DNA of 64,000 bases from Bryum argenteum (Eukaryota; Streptophyta; Bryopsida; Bryales; Bryaceae): assembly GCA_037043015.1 (NCBI GenBank), contig CM073321.1, forward strand, positions 3,911,001 through 3,975,000, written 5' to 3'. Each line of letters starts with the position of its first letter. Position 1 is the first letter of the stretch. Of this stretch, positions 11,380-22,409 are shown piece after piece. The notes under the pieces are model-generated. The model did not search any database and had not been told where the DNA came from. It saw nothing but the letters and a program-made list of their open reading frames with translations. The position numbers and the translations under genes were made by a program.

Positions 11380-13160
11380 GATTGGTCCCAAGGCCGTTTT
11401 TGTTCGGCCCTCCTGCCTTGATTTCCTTTGTGAGTTGAATGAAGTTGCATACGTCTCCGTATGAAGTTTGAAGGTTCATGTGACCACAAAGTCCATATGT
11501 GAGTACTTGTTCCGGGGTATGCCATCCTGATACCTTGTTTGGGGGCAGAACTCATGTAAGGTTGTCAAGGTTCGTGGACCGCGGAATAAGTTGTCCAACT
11601 TCAAGATGAAGGGGACTAATAAGGATCTCTTCCTCAAACCTTTAGATATGCTTTTCAATTGTCTAAACTCAAAGTTTAATGAGCATGACACGATCATCAT
11701 CGACGATAGCCGCGAGAAGCACGTCGTGAATGAACCAGAGAATGTCGTACTGCCAGTCTTGTAGTCAGAGCATGATGTATCTAACAGACTCTTGGTAGAC
11801 GAGCTCCCCTCTTGGATTCAACGGCTACATCGGAGCTACGGTCAGGGCTTGTTGTCTTTCCGTAGAGAAAACAACATTGGGCGTAGAATGCTCTCTGAAG
11901 AGCACGATACTTCAGAATACGAAGAGCTTAGTAGTGTCGTAGAGGCTTTTAGGAAGCTAGTGCTTGATTAGGCTAGTAAACCATGATTGGTCTCACCAGA
12001 CATGATGAATCACATTTGTTATGTATATTGTGTAGATTATAATAAATGATTTCAATAATAATGTTTCCTCTCGGACTGATTTTATTTTGGAGCGGGCTTG
12101 TGTCCGACCTTTTATTTTATCCTATTATCTGATGTGCTAGTTCTCTCATCATTGATTTAAGTTGGGTCAACCTGATTTGGCTATATCATATTGCATATCA
12201 TCCTTGTTGATGATTCCTCTAAAATGAATTTGTATCCAGGTGTCCAATTCCGTCTCGGTTTTGGACAATGATTTTGATTTCCGTTGCGCTGCTTCTACTG
12301 ATTCGATTTTCGACTACGGACAATACAGAATTTCGCAGAGTGGAATGGGCCATATAATGTACTCAGCAACTACTGCACAATCAACTATGGACTACTCGAC
12401 AATGGCAATCGATGATGGTGTTGTGGATAGTCCTCCTTATGGCGGTAAACGACGACACTGTGCATGTTCTCCTTCCCCGCTGAAGAACCGTACCATGATA
12501 GACGAATCAAGTCGAGATGGCGCTCCGCAAAGAAAGCTTTATGATGATTCTGAGTTAGTTCAGGATGCACTTCTAGTACAGATATGTAATACCTAAAGCA
12601 GTTCATCTATGAATTTTTCTATGGTTGTTAACTTCAATCGTAGTTTGATTTACTTACATTTCTCTATATCTTTTCATGAACTTAGGCAACAACTGCAGCA
12701 GGCGTGCCCATACCGGTTATCTTTGAGTCTCCGGCTCTTCGTGTATCATCTTATAAGGCATCGTCGCTGAAAATATCTCGTGGTGCGACAACACATTCTC
12801 TGTCTACGCCTTGTCCATTGAAGTCTTTGGAGCCGGCAATAGAACTTGGAGACTGCATGACAGAATTAATGGGGCCGCCTAAACCGTCTGTTGCCTACGC
12901 TGTTGATACCTTGCATTTGCCCTTTCGTACTATGCGCCCGCCATTACACGAGGGTCACCGCCAGACTCAATCACACGATGGATTTCAGCCCATAGTTACT
13001 TGTCCTCCAGTTCGTGATGCATGGGAGCAACGGATTTTGAAGCTTCAAAGACGGGAAAAATGAAGTTCTCGTCTGTCACCATACACAGGCTACAGTCGTG
13101 GACGAGAAGTGTGGAAGGCACTAGCAGAAATTCGAAGCCGTTTGCACTTGTGATACGGCA
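11380..13160 (+). pseudogene. FCP1/NIF-like phosphatase-domain gene, copy C
   Basis: The plus strand encodes a diverged homologue of the minus-strand gene at 13.5-15.7 kb. Matching segments occur in the same order: FVRPSCLDFLCELNEVAYVS (11.39 kb), KMKGTNKDLFLKPLDMLFN (11.6 kb), IIIDDSREKHVVNEPENVVL (11.69 kb, the FCP1 'DD' motif IV region), LLVDELPSWIQRLHRS (11.8 kb), then after an intron STMDYSTMAIDDGVVDSPP and KLYDDSELVQDALLVQ (12.24-12.59 kb), and a final segment to about 13.15 kb. The N-terminal catalytic motif was not found. The FCP1 part carries an in-frame stop after NVVLPVL and frame changes, so it is a pseudogene. It is convergent with its paralogue, leaving about 370 bases between tails. 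Confidence 0.55.
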
Positions 13161-13529
13161 ACAGTCTTGATATGATTTAGAGGACATTGATCGGCATAAC
13201 CTCGTATTCGTTATATTGGGAAATATGCAGGATTTTGGGAGATTGAAAGGGATTTATGAGGCCTAAAAGCTGTACGTTTGGCACGTAAATTGTACAATTT
13301 AAATGACTTGATAACCTAAATATGATAGGGAGATGCTATAAACGTGGGGTTCGCACATGTATTGAGTGCGAGGTGTTGTTGTAAAGAGAAAATCGACACA
13401 AAAGCCATAGTATAAGAGGAGAGTTTGAGAATATTATTGAAATTTCCAAACTTTATATATGATAAATTACTCAAAGAGTAATTAATACATAGTTTATTCT
13501 TTGTATTCAACAGTAATCCAACTATCACT

Positions 13530-15662
13530 ACCTAAGGCGTTCCACCATATGCGATGATACGAGACTTTATGAACGCACGTTGACGCTGACGTGTCCATCC
13601 GTAATCATTATCTTGCATCATAGGGCTATCCAGCAGTCGTTGCAACCGTCATCTTCGATTATCCTCGATGCTTGATTTAGGAAGCGAGTGGCGGCGCGTT
13701 TCGGAAAGACTCCTGGTCGCTTCTTTTACATCAGTCGAGAAACCAAGAGGGGACTGGGGCTCTGAAGGTCCCTCCTGCACATAATGAGTTCAACTCCGTC
13801 TTAGAGATCAATTCCGCAAATTAAGGAAACTACAAGCGCGTAACATACCTATTCATGTATCTTGGGCGGGCATCGAAGTTAGCTCGACTCGAGCTAAAGT
13901 AAGCTCTCATTATGAAAGCATTGTACTTCATACTTTAGGAACCTAAAACCATTTTTATAGCACAGATTACCGCGAAATCGGAAACAATGCTTTGAAAGAG
14001 AGAAGGAAACTAACCTTTGGTGACAAATCTTGAGTAACGTCCACCTCGTCATACAACACGCGATTGGTTCGCCCACATCTATTCTCGATCTGTTTAACGT
14101 TATGACCTACTGAAAGTGACCTCACGGGCGGCGGCGACTTATCCAAGTCACGTGCTTGACAGTCGTCGCCACGGGATCGCTTACCACTCCATCGTCCACA
14201 GACCATGGTGGAGAACTCCATGGTTGATCGAGCCGTTGCGGTGGATCGCATTAATAGACCTCTACTCCGGAGTGTTGGCCCTACTCCTCCCCATTAATAA
14301 ACGAATCTACCAAGCACGACACCCCCTGCGGAACCTATTATAAATGATTGACACGATAATCGACGGATAAACAAACGTCGATTGAGCTCATTCGAACATA
14401 CAATATTCAAAGTACGACTCTAACTACTCTTCACTCTGCTCTATACGATTAACAAAACTTGTTAATTACAATGTAGAAAAATCGAAACCAGGTGAAAACA
14501 AACGAACAAAAACAAAAATGGATGTACAAAGACTCAAGAGAGACAAGAAGAATAGAATCGTTGCTAATCTGACATGGCCCTTAGGATGTCAGCATATATA
14601 GAACAAGTGGCTCTATCATCGTAAAACCTAGGTCGCCCAAAAAGATGGGAAGTGCGGTACTCCTTGAGTGATCCTGGGAACTCGTGTAGCTCTATGAGAT
14701 ATGGCAAAATCTCGTCTAGTAAAACGGAGTCCTCTTCAGCCCTATTGACCTTGGAAGTCCACGAAGGCAGTAAAAGAACATTCTCACTAAGATTTAACAT
14801 GTGCTTAATCGGACTATCGTCAATAAAGAGAGTATTGGCCTCTGTATATAGACCATCATAGCTATTAAAAAGGTGGGCTGACATGGTCTTAAGGAAAATA
14901 TCTTTTTGGGTTCCTGGTTCCTTCATGAAGATAGTTCGGCCCCCAACATTCCGCATGGGCACTCTATCACAGTCTTCTTGACCGATAATTCGTATTGGCT
15001 TAATAGGTTTTATCGGACCAAAGAGATAATCACAAATTGCTTCAGTCGTTGTTGTCATCATAGAACTCCAAACCGTGATAGTGGCGAACGCTGCCAACCC
15101 GGAGAGGAAGTCTTTACAACCGGGCCTTACCCACACAAGTTTCTTCCCCACCTCAGTTGGCACCGCGGCCGAGTGTACTTGGATGTCACGGTTTCTGGAT
15201 CCCTTAGCTTCCCATGTTGGGGAACAATAACAGAGGATCCCATTGAGGTCGATGACAACATTTAACCAAGCTTTGCCTGACTCTCTTGGAATAAAACCTA
15301 TTTCTTCACTAGAATTTTCAGAGACCGTGGCGTTCCTAACCTGGATAGCAAGCACGTCGCAGCAGGACAACATTACTGAGGTTTCTCTGCGAGAGGTTTA
15401 ATAAATTCAAAGACAACATCTTGTAGTACAAATATTCGATGATCTCTAAAGATAAGAATGGATTGATGAAAAGTACCTGGATATCGTCATTGCTCATCTC
15501 GTCATCATCGTGAAGGCCCATTGATCCTAGCGACTGTTGGGTGCAATCTACATCATCACCCAATGTAGGATCATTGCCGAGAAGCGATGCTTTAGTGTAA
15601 TTGGGAGTGTCCTCGGGAGGATGCGAGTCATGGCGAACAAGATCAACAAATACATCTTCCAT
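13530..15662 (-). CDS. FCP1/NIF-like phosphatase-domain gene, copy A
   Basis: The first exon (15662 to about 15478) begins MEDVFVDLVRHDSHPPED and ends DDIQ at a CAG/gtactt donor. The main exon (about 15373-14564) is an HAD-fold FCP1/NIF domain: VVIDLNGILCY (motif I), VWVRPGCKDFL, ITVWSSMMTTTT (motif II region), then LFIDDSPIKHML (motif IV). In active FCP1/SCP phosphatases motif I is D-x-D-x-T/V; here the second Asp is Asn (D-L-N), so catalysis is doubtful. A later segment (14.25-13.97 kb) carries STMEFSTM and RVLYDEVDVTQDLSPK, and the last (about 13.70-13.53 kb) ends DNDYGWTRQRQRAFIKSRII. These tails recur in copies B and C, so they belong to the gene. One palindrome lies in an intron near 13.88 kb and another near 15.81 kb, upstream. 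The exon joins between the FCP1 part and the tail were not resolved. Confidence 0.6.
13877..13899. repeat. Single palindrome in FCP1-like gene A
   Basis: A copy of the window's palindrome core (TTAGCTCGA, centre C, mirror) lies alone between the last two coding segments of the FCP1-like gene. The corresponding place in copy B (about 37.77 kb) holds an equivalent single palindrome, so it predates the duplication. Confidence 0.7.
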
Positions 15663-15805
15663 GACCGGAGTATCGATATCTTCATCCTCATCCTCTACAT
15701 CTGTTCAACGCAATACAAGGTCATTGAAATCAGGCAAACACAATGAAGTGTGGTGGAAGGAGGAGTGTGAATCCGAACAGAATGCCTATGTGGCTGATGG
15801 GCAAT

Positions 15806-15828
15806 TTAGCTCGAGTCGAGCTAAAATG
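15806..15828. repeat. Single palindrome between FCP1-like A and ParB-like A
   Basis: TTTAGCTCGA, centre G, and its mirror occur just beyond the 5' end of the FCP1-like gene and before the 3' end of the ParB-like gene. Confidence 0.7.
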
Positions 15829-16840
15829 AACGTGGTAACGCCTATATTAATTACAAAAAAATGTTTGAGAGTTTGTATCAAAAAAAGTGTTCTACCGGTT
15901 TTTACAACTCAATAACTATACAGTATACCCATTATCTAAGAAGAAGTGGGACCTGTGGTATTCTCTTGCACCTCAGCCTCAGAGTCAATATTCTGCGGAA
16001 TTGACGTAGGTGGATGCGCTGCTGGCTCGACGTTAGCAGTGGCTGGAGGTGCAGTGTCAGGAAGAGGGCGTTGCTGTCCATGGAAAGTACCTGCATCTAA
16101 ACTTTGAGTACTAGGCACTGCAATAGCAGAAGGCAGAGGAGGAGGAGGAAGTGCAGAAGGATTTAAGCCACCTAGTGCTCTACTAAACATATCCATTATA
16201 TCCAGGTGTCTTTTGTTAGCCTCCTGTTCGCGGCGAGCGTCGAGCGAAACTCATCGACCATTCGACAATCGCGGCTTGCTCTTCCTCAAGTTTCTTCTCA
16301 GGTTTTGAAATCACCGCAGCCTTCGAGAACCTTGACTTCGCGATTCCTTGGCCATTGCGAGCCTTTCCGCTTTCGACTTGCGGAACCCCGCACGCTACCG
16401 AACCGCTACGCGATTCCGGTATTTGCGCAGATTGTTGGAGCCGTCCCCTCGAGGTTCTTAAAATCGGGCTGTCGGATCCGCACAGGAGAGGCGTCTACCT
16501 CAGCCGACCCTGCTAGGCGCGCACTGCCTTCCGCTTCATCTTCCCCGGCGCTAGAGGCAACTTCTTCCACATCATCATCATCTTCTTCTCCTTCACCGTC
16601 ATCGCCCTTCATACTATCGTCATCAGCTTCCACCTTAGCTTTCCCCTTCAAGAGGGCTCTCCCAATGATAGGGTAGGTGTTAGCATTGACAGGATATCCG
16701 TTGATGCTGAAGTCATTCGGATCAAGATTAACACCAATCTGATATGCCTGGTGTATGTCAACGGAGTCGTCCTTGTCGGCGATGACGAAAGATTCAGACG
16801 CTATCATCTGCAGGACGACGATGAGAAGTCAGACCAAGCC

Positions 16841-17213
16841 ATTTAGCTCGATTCGAGCTAAACTACATGCTACGAAGGAAATGAACGAGTTCATAACTTA
16901 GAAGGAAATCAGAAGTATCAGAGATATCACGTAGTTTAGCTCGACTCGAGCTAAACTACATGTGCAGGAATCCATGTGCAGGAAGCATGCAACTGATTGA
17001 GTTTAGCTCGATTCGAGCTAAACTTCAGTCTAAGGAATGCAATCAAGGTTATGAAATAAGTGCGGCCTGAAGGACATGAAATGACATAGTTTAGCTCGAC
17101 TCGAGCTAAACTATATTACGATCATTGCAGACGAACCCGGAATTCAATGAGGATTTAAAATGATTCAGAGAAGGGAACGGTAATGACACCGTTTAGCTCG
17201 AGTCGAGCTAAAC
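16841..17213. repeat. Five palindromes inside an intron of ParB-like gene A
   Basis: Copies start at 16841, 16934, 17001, 17089 and 17191 (centre bases T, C, T, C, G), spaced 67-102 bases. All lie between the donor at about 17220 and the acceptor at about 16808 of the intron that splits the methyltransferase-like SAM-binding region. Each is half-site GTTTAGCTCGA (first copy ATTTAGCTCGA), one base, and the mirror. Confidence 0.9.
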
Positions 17214-18647
17214 TGGGCTGTATCTTACCATGCTTGCTGTAACGGCTTTTGATCCGGAATAGACAAGGCAGATAGACTCATTGGGGCCGCAGAAAAGCTT
17301 GATGACTTGAAGGTAGAATTCCATTTTCAGCTCGTTGGGGAACATGCTGTACTCCATCTCATTGTACTTTCGGGGCTTCTCGTACAGAATGTGTTTGGGG
17401 GCTGTGTAGATAGTTTTTATTTCCCCGCGGATCCTCACGGATGTGTGCTTGAGGAAGAGAAGTCGCACGGGCTCCATTGCCTGCCTACTCTTAGCGGCAA
17501 ACCCTCCAAGATGCTCGTTGGCGGCAGGCTCGTAAATGGACTGGATCAACTCGTATTCCACACCTTCGAAGAAGGAACTGGTCTTGGCGAAGTGCTGTAC
17601 ATGCTCAAGGTCCTTCTCATCCCCACATATGAACAGCCAGACAGGAACAGCCTTGAGAGAAGGCCTATCTTGTCCTCCGAGAACGTTCATGAAAATCTCA
17701 AAGAACGGTTTCTCGATAGTAGATTTCGCCTTTCCAGTAGCTCCAGGAACGAGTCTGAAGTCGATGATCCCGAAATTGATGTCCTCGCCTTCTTTACTCC
17801 AGGAACCTGCTTCCCAGTCATGAAGCTTCATCGGGTTCTCCCTTTGGAAGAACCGAGTATGAGCAATTCCAGCAGTAGGTTGGAATTTCTTTCGGACTTC
17901 AAGGAATACGCGGAAGAACTCTTTGGCGTATGGCGAGAGAACCTCGCAGTTGCTATTCCGGTGCATAGTCGCCTTCTGGTTGGCGTAGTATGACTCCGGA
18001 ACACCCCACTCGAGAAGCACTCGCTTCGACGCTTTTGTGACGTGGTAGTCCTGCTTAAATTTCTTCCACGCCTAAACGTCAAGTTCGTCGCCCTTGAAAA
18101 TACCGAGCGTAGGATCGATCTTGTGAAGCTAGAGCTGGGCGATAGCTTTGCGCTTCAATCGTTCTACGTAATCCTTCCATACGTAGCAGTCCTCGAGATG
18201 AGACTTAGGCTGCTTGAGCACAACCTTCGGGTATTTCAGTTTCCTTGATGGCCCTGACTCGTTCAAGATGTGCCTGCAGAGCTTCTCGTGGTCCTTCTCG
18301 GAGAGGTTGCCAAGGAATTTAAAAAACTCTCGATTGAGAGTTGTATCTCTGTCCGGAAGAAAGCCCTCCTTGTCCTTGAACTTGGATCCGTCCATGGACT
18401 CGGGGTCGACGAGGTCTCCTTGGGCGGCGCAAGTAATCACAGATTCCCAGAGCTTATACAGGTTCTCTGGTGCAGTGATGATCTTGATCTCGTTAGTAAG
18501 GGTAAGCAATTTCTTGCCGCCCTTCTTGTTTAGTTCCCTTTGATGATTGACAACGTCGATCATTGAGAACCTCTCGCTTACAGCCGCGAAGAATTTCTGC
18601 AAAATCGAGTACAGGTAATTCGAGTAAGAAACGACTGTGGCTATATA

Positions 18648-18803
18648 ATTTAGCTCGAATCGAGCTAAACCAAAGGGATTCATGTTCACAATAATGCATG
18701 TGCAGTTTAGCTCGATTCGAGCTAAACTTAATTGCATCTGCAGTTTAGCTCGACTCGAGCTAAACTTAACTGCATCTGCAGTTTAGCTCGAATCGAGCTA
18801 AAC
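18648..18803. repeat. Four palindromes inside another intron of ParB-like gene A
   Basis: Copies start at 18648, 18704, 18743 and 18781 (centre A, T, C, A), spaced 56, 39 and 38 bases, the tightest spacing in the window. They sit between the donor at about 18834 and the acceptor at about 18600. Confidence 0.9.
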
Positions 18804-20313
18804 ATTTGACACAGTGGTTCAGAAATGCTTACATCGTAAGCGATTGCTTGGCTTGCAGCGCGCTTTGGCTTTATTCGTTGCCCTGCCACCCCAGTTGCAT
18901 CACGTTTTGGTGGAGGACACCCGAACTCAACCCACACTTTCCGAGCGGCAAGGATATTCGTTGCCCACGTCGGCTTAAACTGAGCGAAGTGATTCACTCT
19001 GTTATAAAAAGCTGAAATTTTGCGCAGCTTGTCCACATCTTTAGTCCAGACTATGTACGCATTCCAAGTCCGGAAGTCCTTCTTAATAGGCTCGGGGACG
19101 GTGTCTTTCTGAATCATCTCCTTCGACGCAGTGACGCTGTGCTGGCCGTTAATGATGTAGAATTCGCAGTCCGTCATATCCCGTTCGTCCTTGGGATTGA
19201 ACTTCAAGTCGGGCATGACGCACAGAGTCTGCTTGTGTGACCGGTCCGGCAAATTAATGAGGTAGTTCAGGAGGTTGGTTTGCCCCCTCTTCTCGAAGGC
19301 TCGGATTGTCCACGACGCTGGTGCTTCCTTCATCTTCATGGTGTCAATCTCCAATTTCCGCTGGGGATTATTTTCGAAGACGAATGCGTCTTGGCAGTCC
19401 GAAAAGAATTTCTGGTATATGACATTGCAGTTGGTGTAGTCAATGTCTTCTACCTTGTCGACAATCATAGGGATCTCTGAGACGGCGTCGTTGATAGCGT
19501 TTGCCAAATCCTCTTCTGAGACCGAGCTTGTTGCGCCTCGCGTCATCGCCTAGCTTCCTCGACCGTCTCTTTTGAGGCGATGACAATCCGGGGTTCCAAC
19601 TATTCGCCCCGTGGATGTTACCCTGGGGTTGATGGCCGGGACTCGTGTGGTGGTCCTGCTATCTATGGGACCCCCGTCCCCGGTAAAAGGCCCGAACGCT
19701 CGAAGAGAGGTCGCCGAGCTACTTGTTTTGCTTTTGCCGCAACCGATGCCTCGAATGATGGAGTTGACGACGTTCCTGAGCTTGAAGGACAGAGCTTTAG
19801 CTTTGAGCGGCCCATCGTTCTTCGACCTCCACTTCCCATCAAGGATCTCAGCTCTGAGAGTGGATTTGACTTCGTCAAAATGTGATGCCTCTAAACTCTC
19901 GACCATTGCTACAGAATCGAAGGGCGTCGCTACTGTGTTGACGGCTATGGTGAAATTATAAGGCGTCGCCCCTGGAGAAGAGCAAATGATCTTGATCACC
20001 TCCGGTGACTCGCAATCAAGCTCGGTGATTTTCGTGTCGACATCGATCGTCATCGGCTCAGCGATAGGCCCCTCGTAGCTTACAGCGACCGTAAGGTGTG
20101 ACGTATGCGCAGCCCAAAGCGCTGTCCAGTTTTTGACCTTGGTTGCGTCCTTGAATTCGTAGCAATCAAGGTTCATGGTATCATCGCCATCATCGTCATC
20201 ATCCACCGGTGCCCTTGGCTTGAAGAAGTGGGCGAGCAAGCCCTTCATCCTCAGCTCACTGCAGTAGTCATGAGATTTTTGAGATTAGTAATGTGCGCGA
20301 GTTCGATGCCATA

Positions 20314-22251
20314 GTTTAGCTCGACTCGAGCTAAACTGAATAGAATTCATTAATCTCTTATGTTAATGTTTAGTTTAGCTCGAGTCGAGCTAAACTACAT
20401 AGTCGAGGGTCTGAAATATGAATATTGTATCTCGTTCCTCTGAACATTATATCCACTCTTGTAGGGTCACAGCTTAACCAAGTTACAGGATGTGCGAGTT
20501 CATGCCTTAGTTTAGCTCGAGTCGAGCTAAACTCCATACTTGTAATTGTCTCATGTGAACATTTAGTTTAGCTCGATTCGAGCTAAACTTACTCGACTAA
20601 GGTTAGATAAGAAGGGAAATTGAGGGTTACAGTCTAGCTCGAGTCGAACTAAACAATATTACAGTATGTACAAGTTAGTACCTAAGTTCAGCTCGACTCG
20701 AGCTAAACTGAACAGCTTGCAATTGTCCCATGTTAACATGAAGTTTAGCTCGATTCGAGCTAAACTTATTAGACTATGGTTAGATGTTAATGTTAATATT
20801 AGCTTACTATACTAAGGGTCACAGTTTAGCTCGAATCGAGCTAAACAAGATTAGAGAATGTGCGCGAGATTACCTTTGTTTAGCTCGACTTCTGCTAAAC
20901 TCAATAACTAGCAAATTTCTTATGTTAACAATAGGTTTAGCTCGATTCAAGCTTATCAAATTTACAGAGGGATTTTGTCACTTATTAAGGGTTTCAATTT
21001 AGCTCGACTCGAGCTAAACTTAGTTACAGTTTGTGCACGTTAGTAACTTAGTTTAGCTCGACTCGAGCTAAACTCAACAGCTCGCAAGTGTCTCATGTGA
21101 ACATGAAGTTTAGCTCGATTCGAGCTAAACTTCCTAGACGAAGGTTAGATGTTAATGTTAATGCTAACGTACTATACAAAGGGTCACAGTTTAGCTCGAT
21201 TCGAGCTAAACAAGATTACAGTATGTGCGAGATAAACTAAAGAGCTAGCAATGGTCTCATGTGACTTTTATGTTTACGTAGTTTCGAGCGTTACATTTGA
21301 ATCTAAGATTAGATATTAAGGTTAATTCTAAATCTATAATGGACTCAGTTTAGCTCGAATCGAGCTAAACTCAACTGAGTTACAGTATGTACGAGTTGGA
21401 AGCCTTAGTTTAGCTCGACTCGAGCTCAACTCATTAATTTTTATTGCTCTTATGCGAACATTTAGTTTAGCTCGAATCGAGCTAAACTTCATAGCTTAAG
21501 GTTAGTTATAATCAAGTTTACTATCAATTTTAAAACAGGTAAATTCTAACTAATGTAGGTTACAGTTTAGCTCGAGTCGAGCTAAATCAACTACAATTGT
21601 CATGAGTTGGTCAGCGTGTGTAGTTTAGCTCCGCTCGAGCTTAACTTAAAATATTTTAATATTCTCTTATATAAACGTTTAGTTTAGCTCGAATCGAGCT
21701 AAACTTTATAGTCAAAGGTTAGATATAATTTCAATTAGTACTATTTTCAATAGTAGAATTTATCGTATGTTATGTTTGGTTTCAGTTTAGGGTCACAGTT
21801 TAGCTCGAGTCGAGCTAAACTGAGTTACAGTTAAGGCGATTTGGATGCCTTAGTTTAGCTCGACTCGAGCTAAACTGAATAGATTAACATAGAGAACGTG
21901 TAGTTTAGCTCGATTCGAGCTAAACTTAGTTACCATTTGAGCTAAACTTAGTTATCATTACGTTTTTAATGTCTTTCTATTCAGGTACATTTTAAAATAT
22001 TTAGGGCCACAGTTTAGCTCGAGTCGAGCTAAACTTAGTTACCATTTGCCTGGGTTGGATACTATAGTTTAGCTCGACTCGAGCTAAACTAAATAGAATC
22101 CTATATTCGCCTATGCGAACGTGTAGTTTAGCTCGAATCGAGCTAAACTTCATACTCTAAGATTGGATAATCTTGTGTTTTTTATCTCGTTCTTAACCAG
22201 GACAATTCTACATACTGTCAGGAGCTTAGTTTAGCTCGACTCGAGCTAAAC
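20314..22251. repeat. Palindrome array A1, about 27 copies
   Basis: About 27 copies of the 23-bp palindrome (half-site GTTTAGCTCGA, one centre base, mirror) over 1.94 kb, mostly flanked by A on the left and T on the right. Spacers are 30-90 bases. The array is a higher-order repeat of about 160-230 bases holding three palindromes: one after GGGTCACAG (centre often G), one after a TTAGTACCTTA-like spacer (centre C) and one after CATGTGAACATGAA-like sequence (centre T or A). A few copies have decayed, for example those near 20880 and 20935. It lies directly upstream of the ParB-like gene, and may be an intron of it if the candidate exon at 22.3 kb is real. Confidence 0.92.
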
Positions 22252-22323
22252 TTTCAGCCTCTCAGTATCCATTTTTACAGAGTTAGAGGTGGTTTCAGCT
22301 TTGCGAGTGATTTCAATTAGCAC

Positions 22324-22399
22324 CTTTCTCCCATTCCAGCCATTTCTGTAAGCTGGAAGGTCCAATTTCCTGATGGTCGTCTTCGGCCTTGTCGTATGT
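22324..22399 (-). CDS. Candidate 5' exon of ParB-like gene A
   Basis: A 76-base open segment follows a GTTGTGCAG acceptor, encodes TYDKAEDDHQEIGPSSLQKW then LEWEK, and ends GAAAG/gtgcta. If joined to the exon at 20.26 kb, array A1 would be intronic. The phases do not fit directly, so an extra exon or decay must be assumed. Confidence 0.3.
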
Positions 22400-22409
22400 C
22401 TGCACAACA

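Larger units (their letters stand above)
15936..20262 (-). pseudogene. ParB-like domain fused to degenerate DNA-methyltransferase-like domain, copy A
   Basis: Reading leftward, the N-terminal exon (about 20262-19550) encodes MKGLLAHFFKPRAPV, an acidic run and a beta-rich domain. The next part (19546 to about 18834) holds the ParB-like core DCEFYIINGQHSVTASKEMI, with G-Q-H-x-x-x-A for the usual G-x-x-R-x-x-A, then FYNRVNHFAQFKPTWATNIL; it ends GAT/gtaagc. After an intron with four palindromes, an exon resumes at TTTTGCAG (about 18600) with KFFAAVSERFSMIDVV. The region from 18.02 kb resembles an N4/N6 MTase in beta-class order: FGIIDFRLVPG where D-P-P-Y is expected, KAVPVWLFICGDEKDLEHVQ, then VIKLFCGPNESICLVYSGSK where FxGxG is expected, interrupted by an intron at ASM/gtaaga (five palindromes) and resuming SFVIADKDD. 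Both catalytic motifs are degenerate, so it is probably a pseudoenzyme. The C-terminal part includes RREQEANKRHLDIMDMFSRA. Overall the frame carries a few interruptions. Confidence 0.6.

Noticed and set aside
17307-18543. Plus-strand frames of 109-228 residues
   Set aside because: Shadows of the minus-strand ParB/methyltransferase-like exons, which have the splice sites and domain content.
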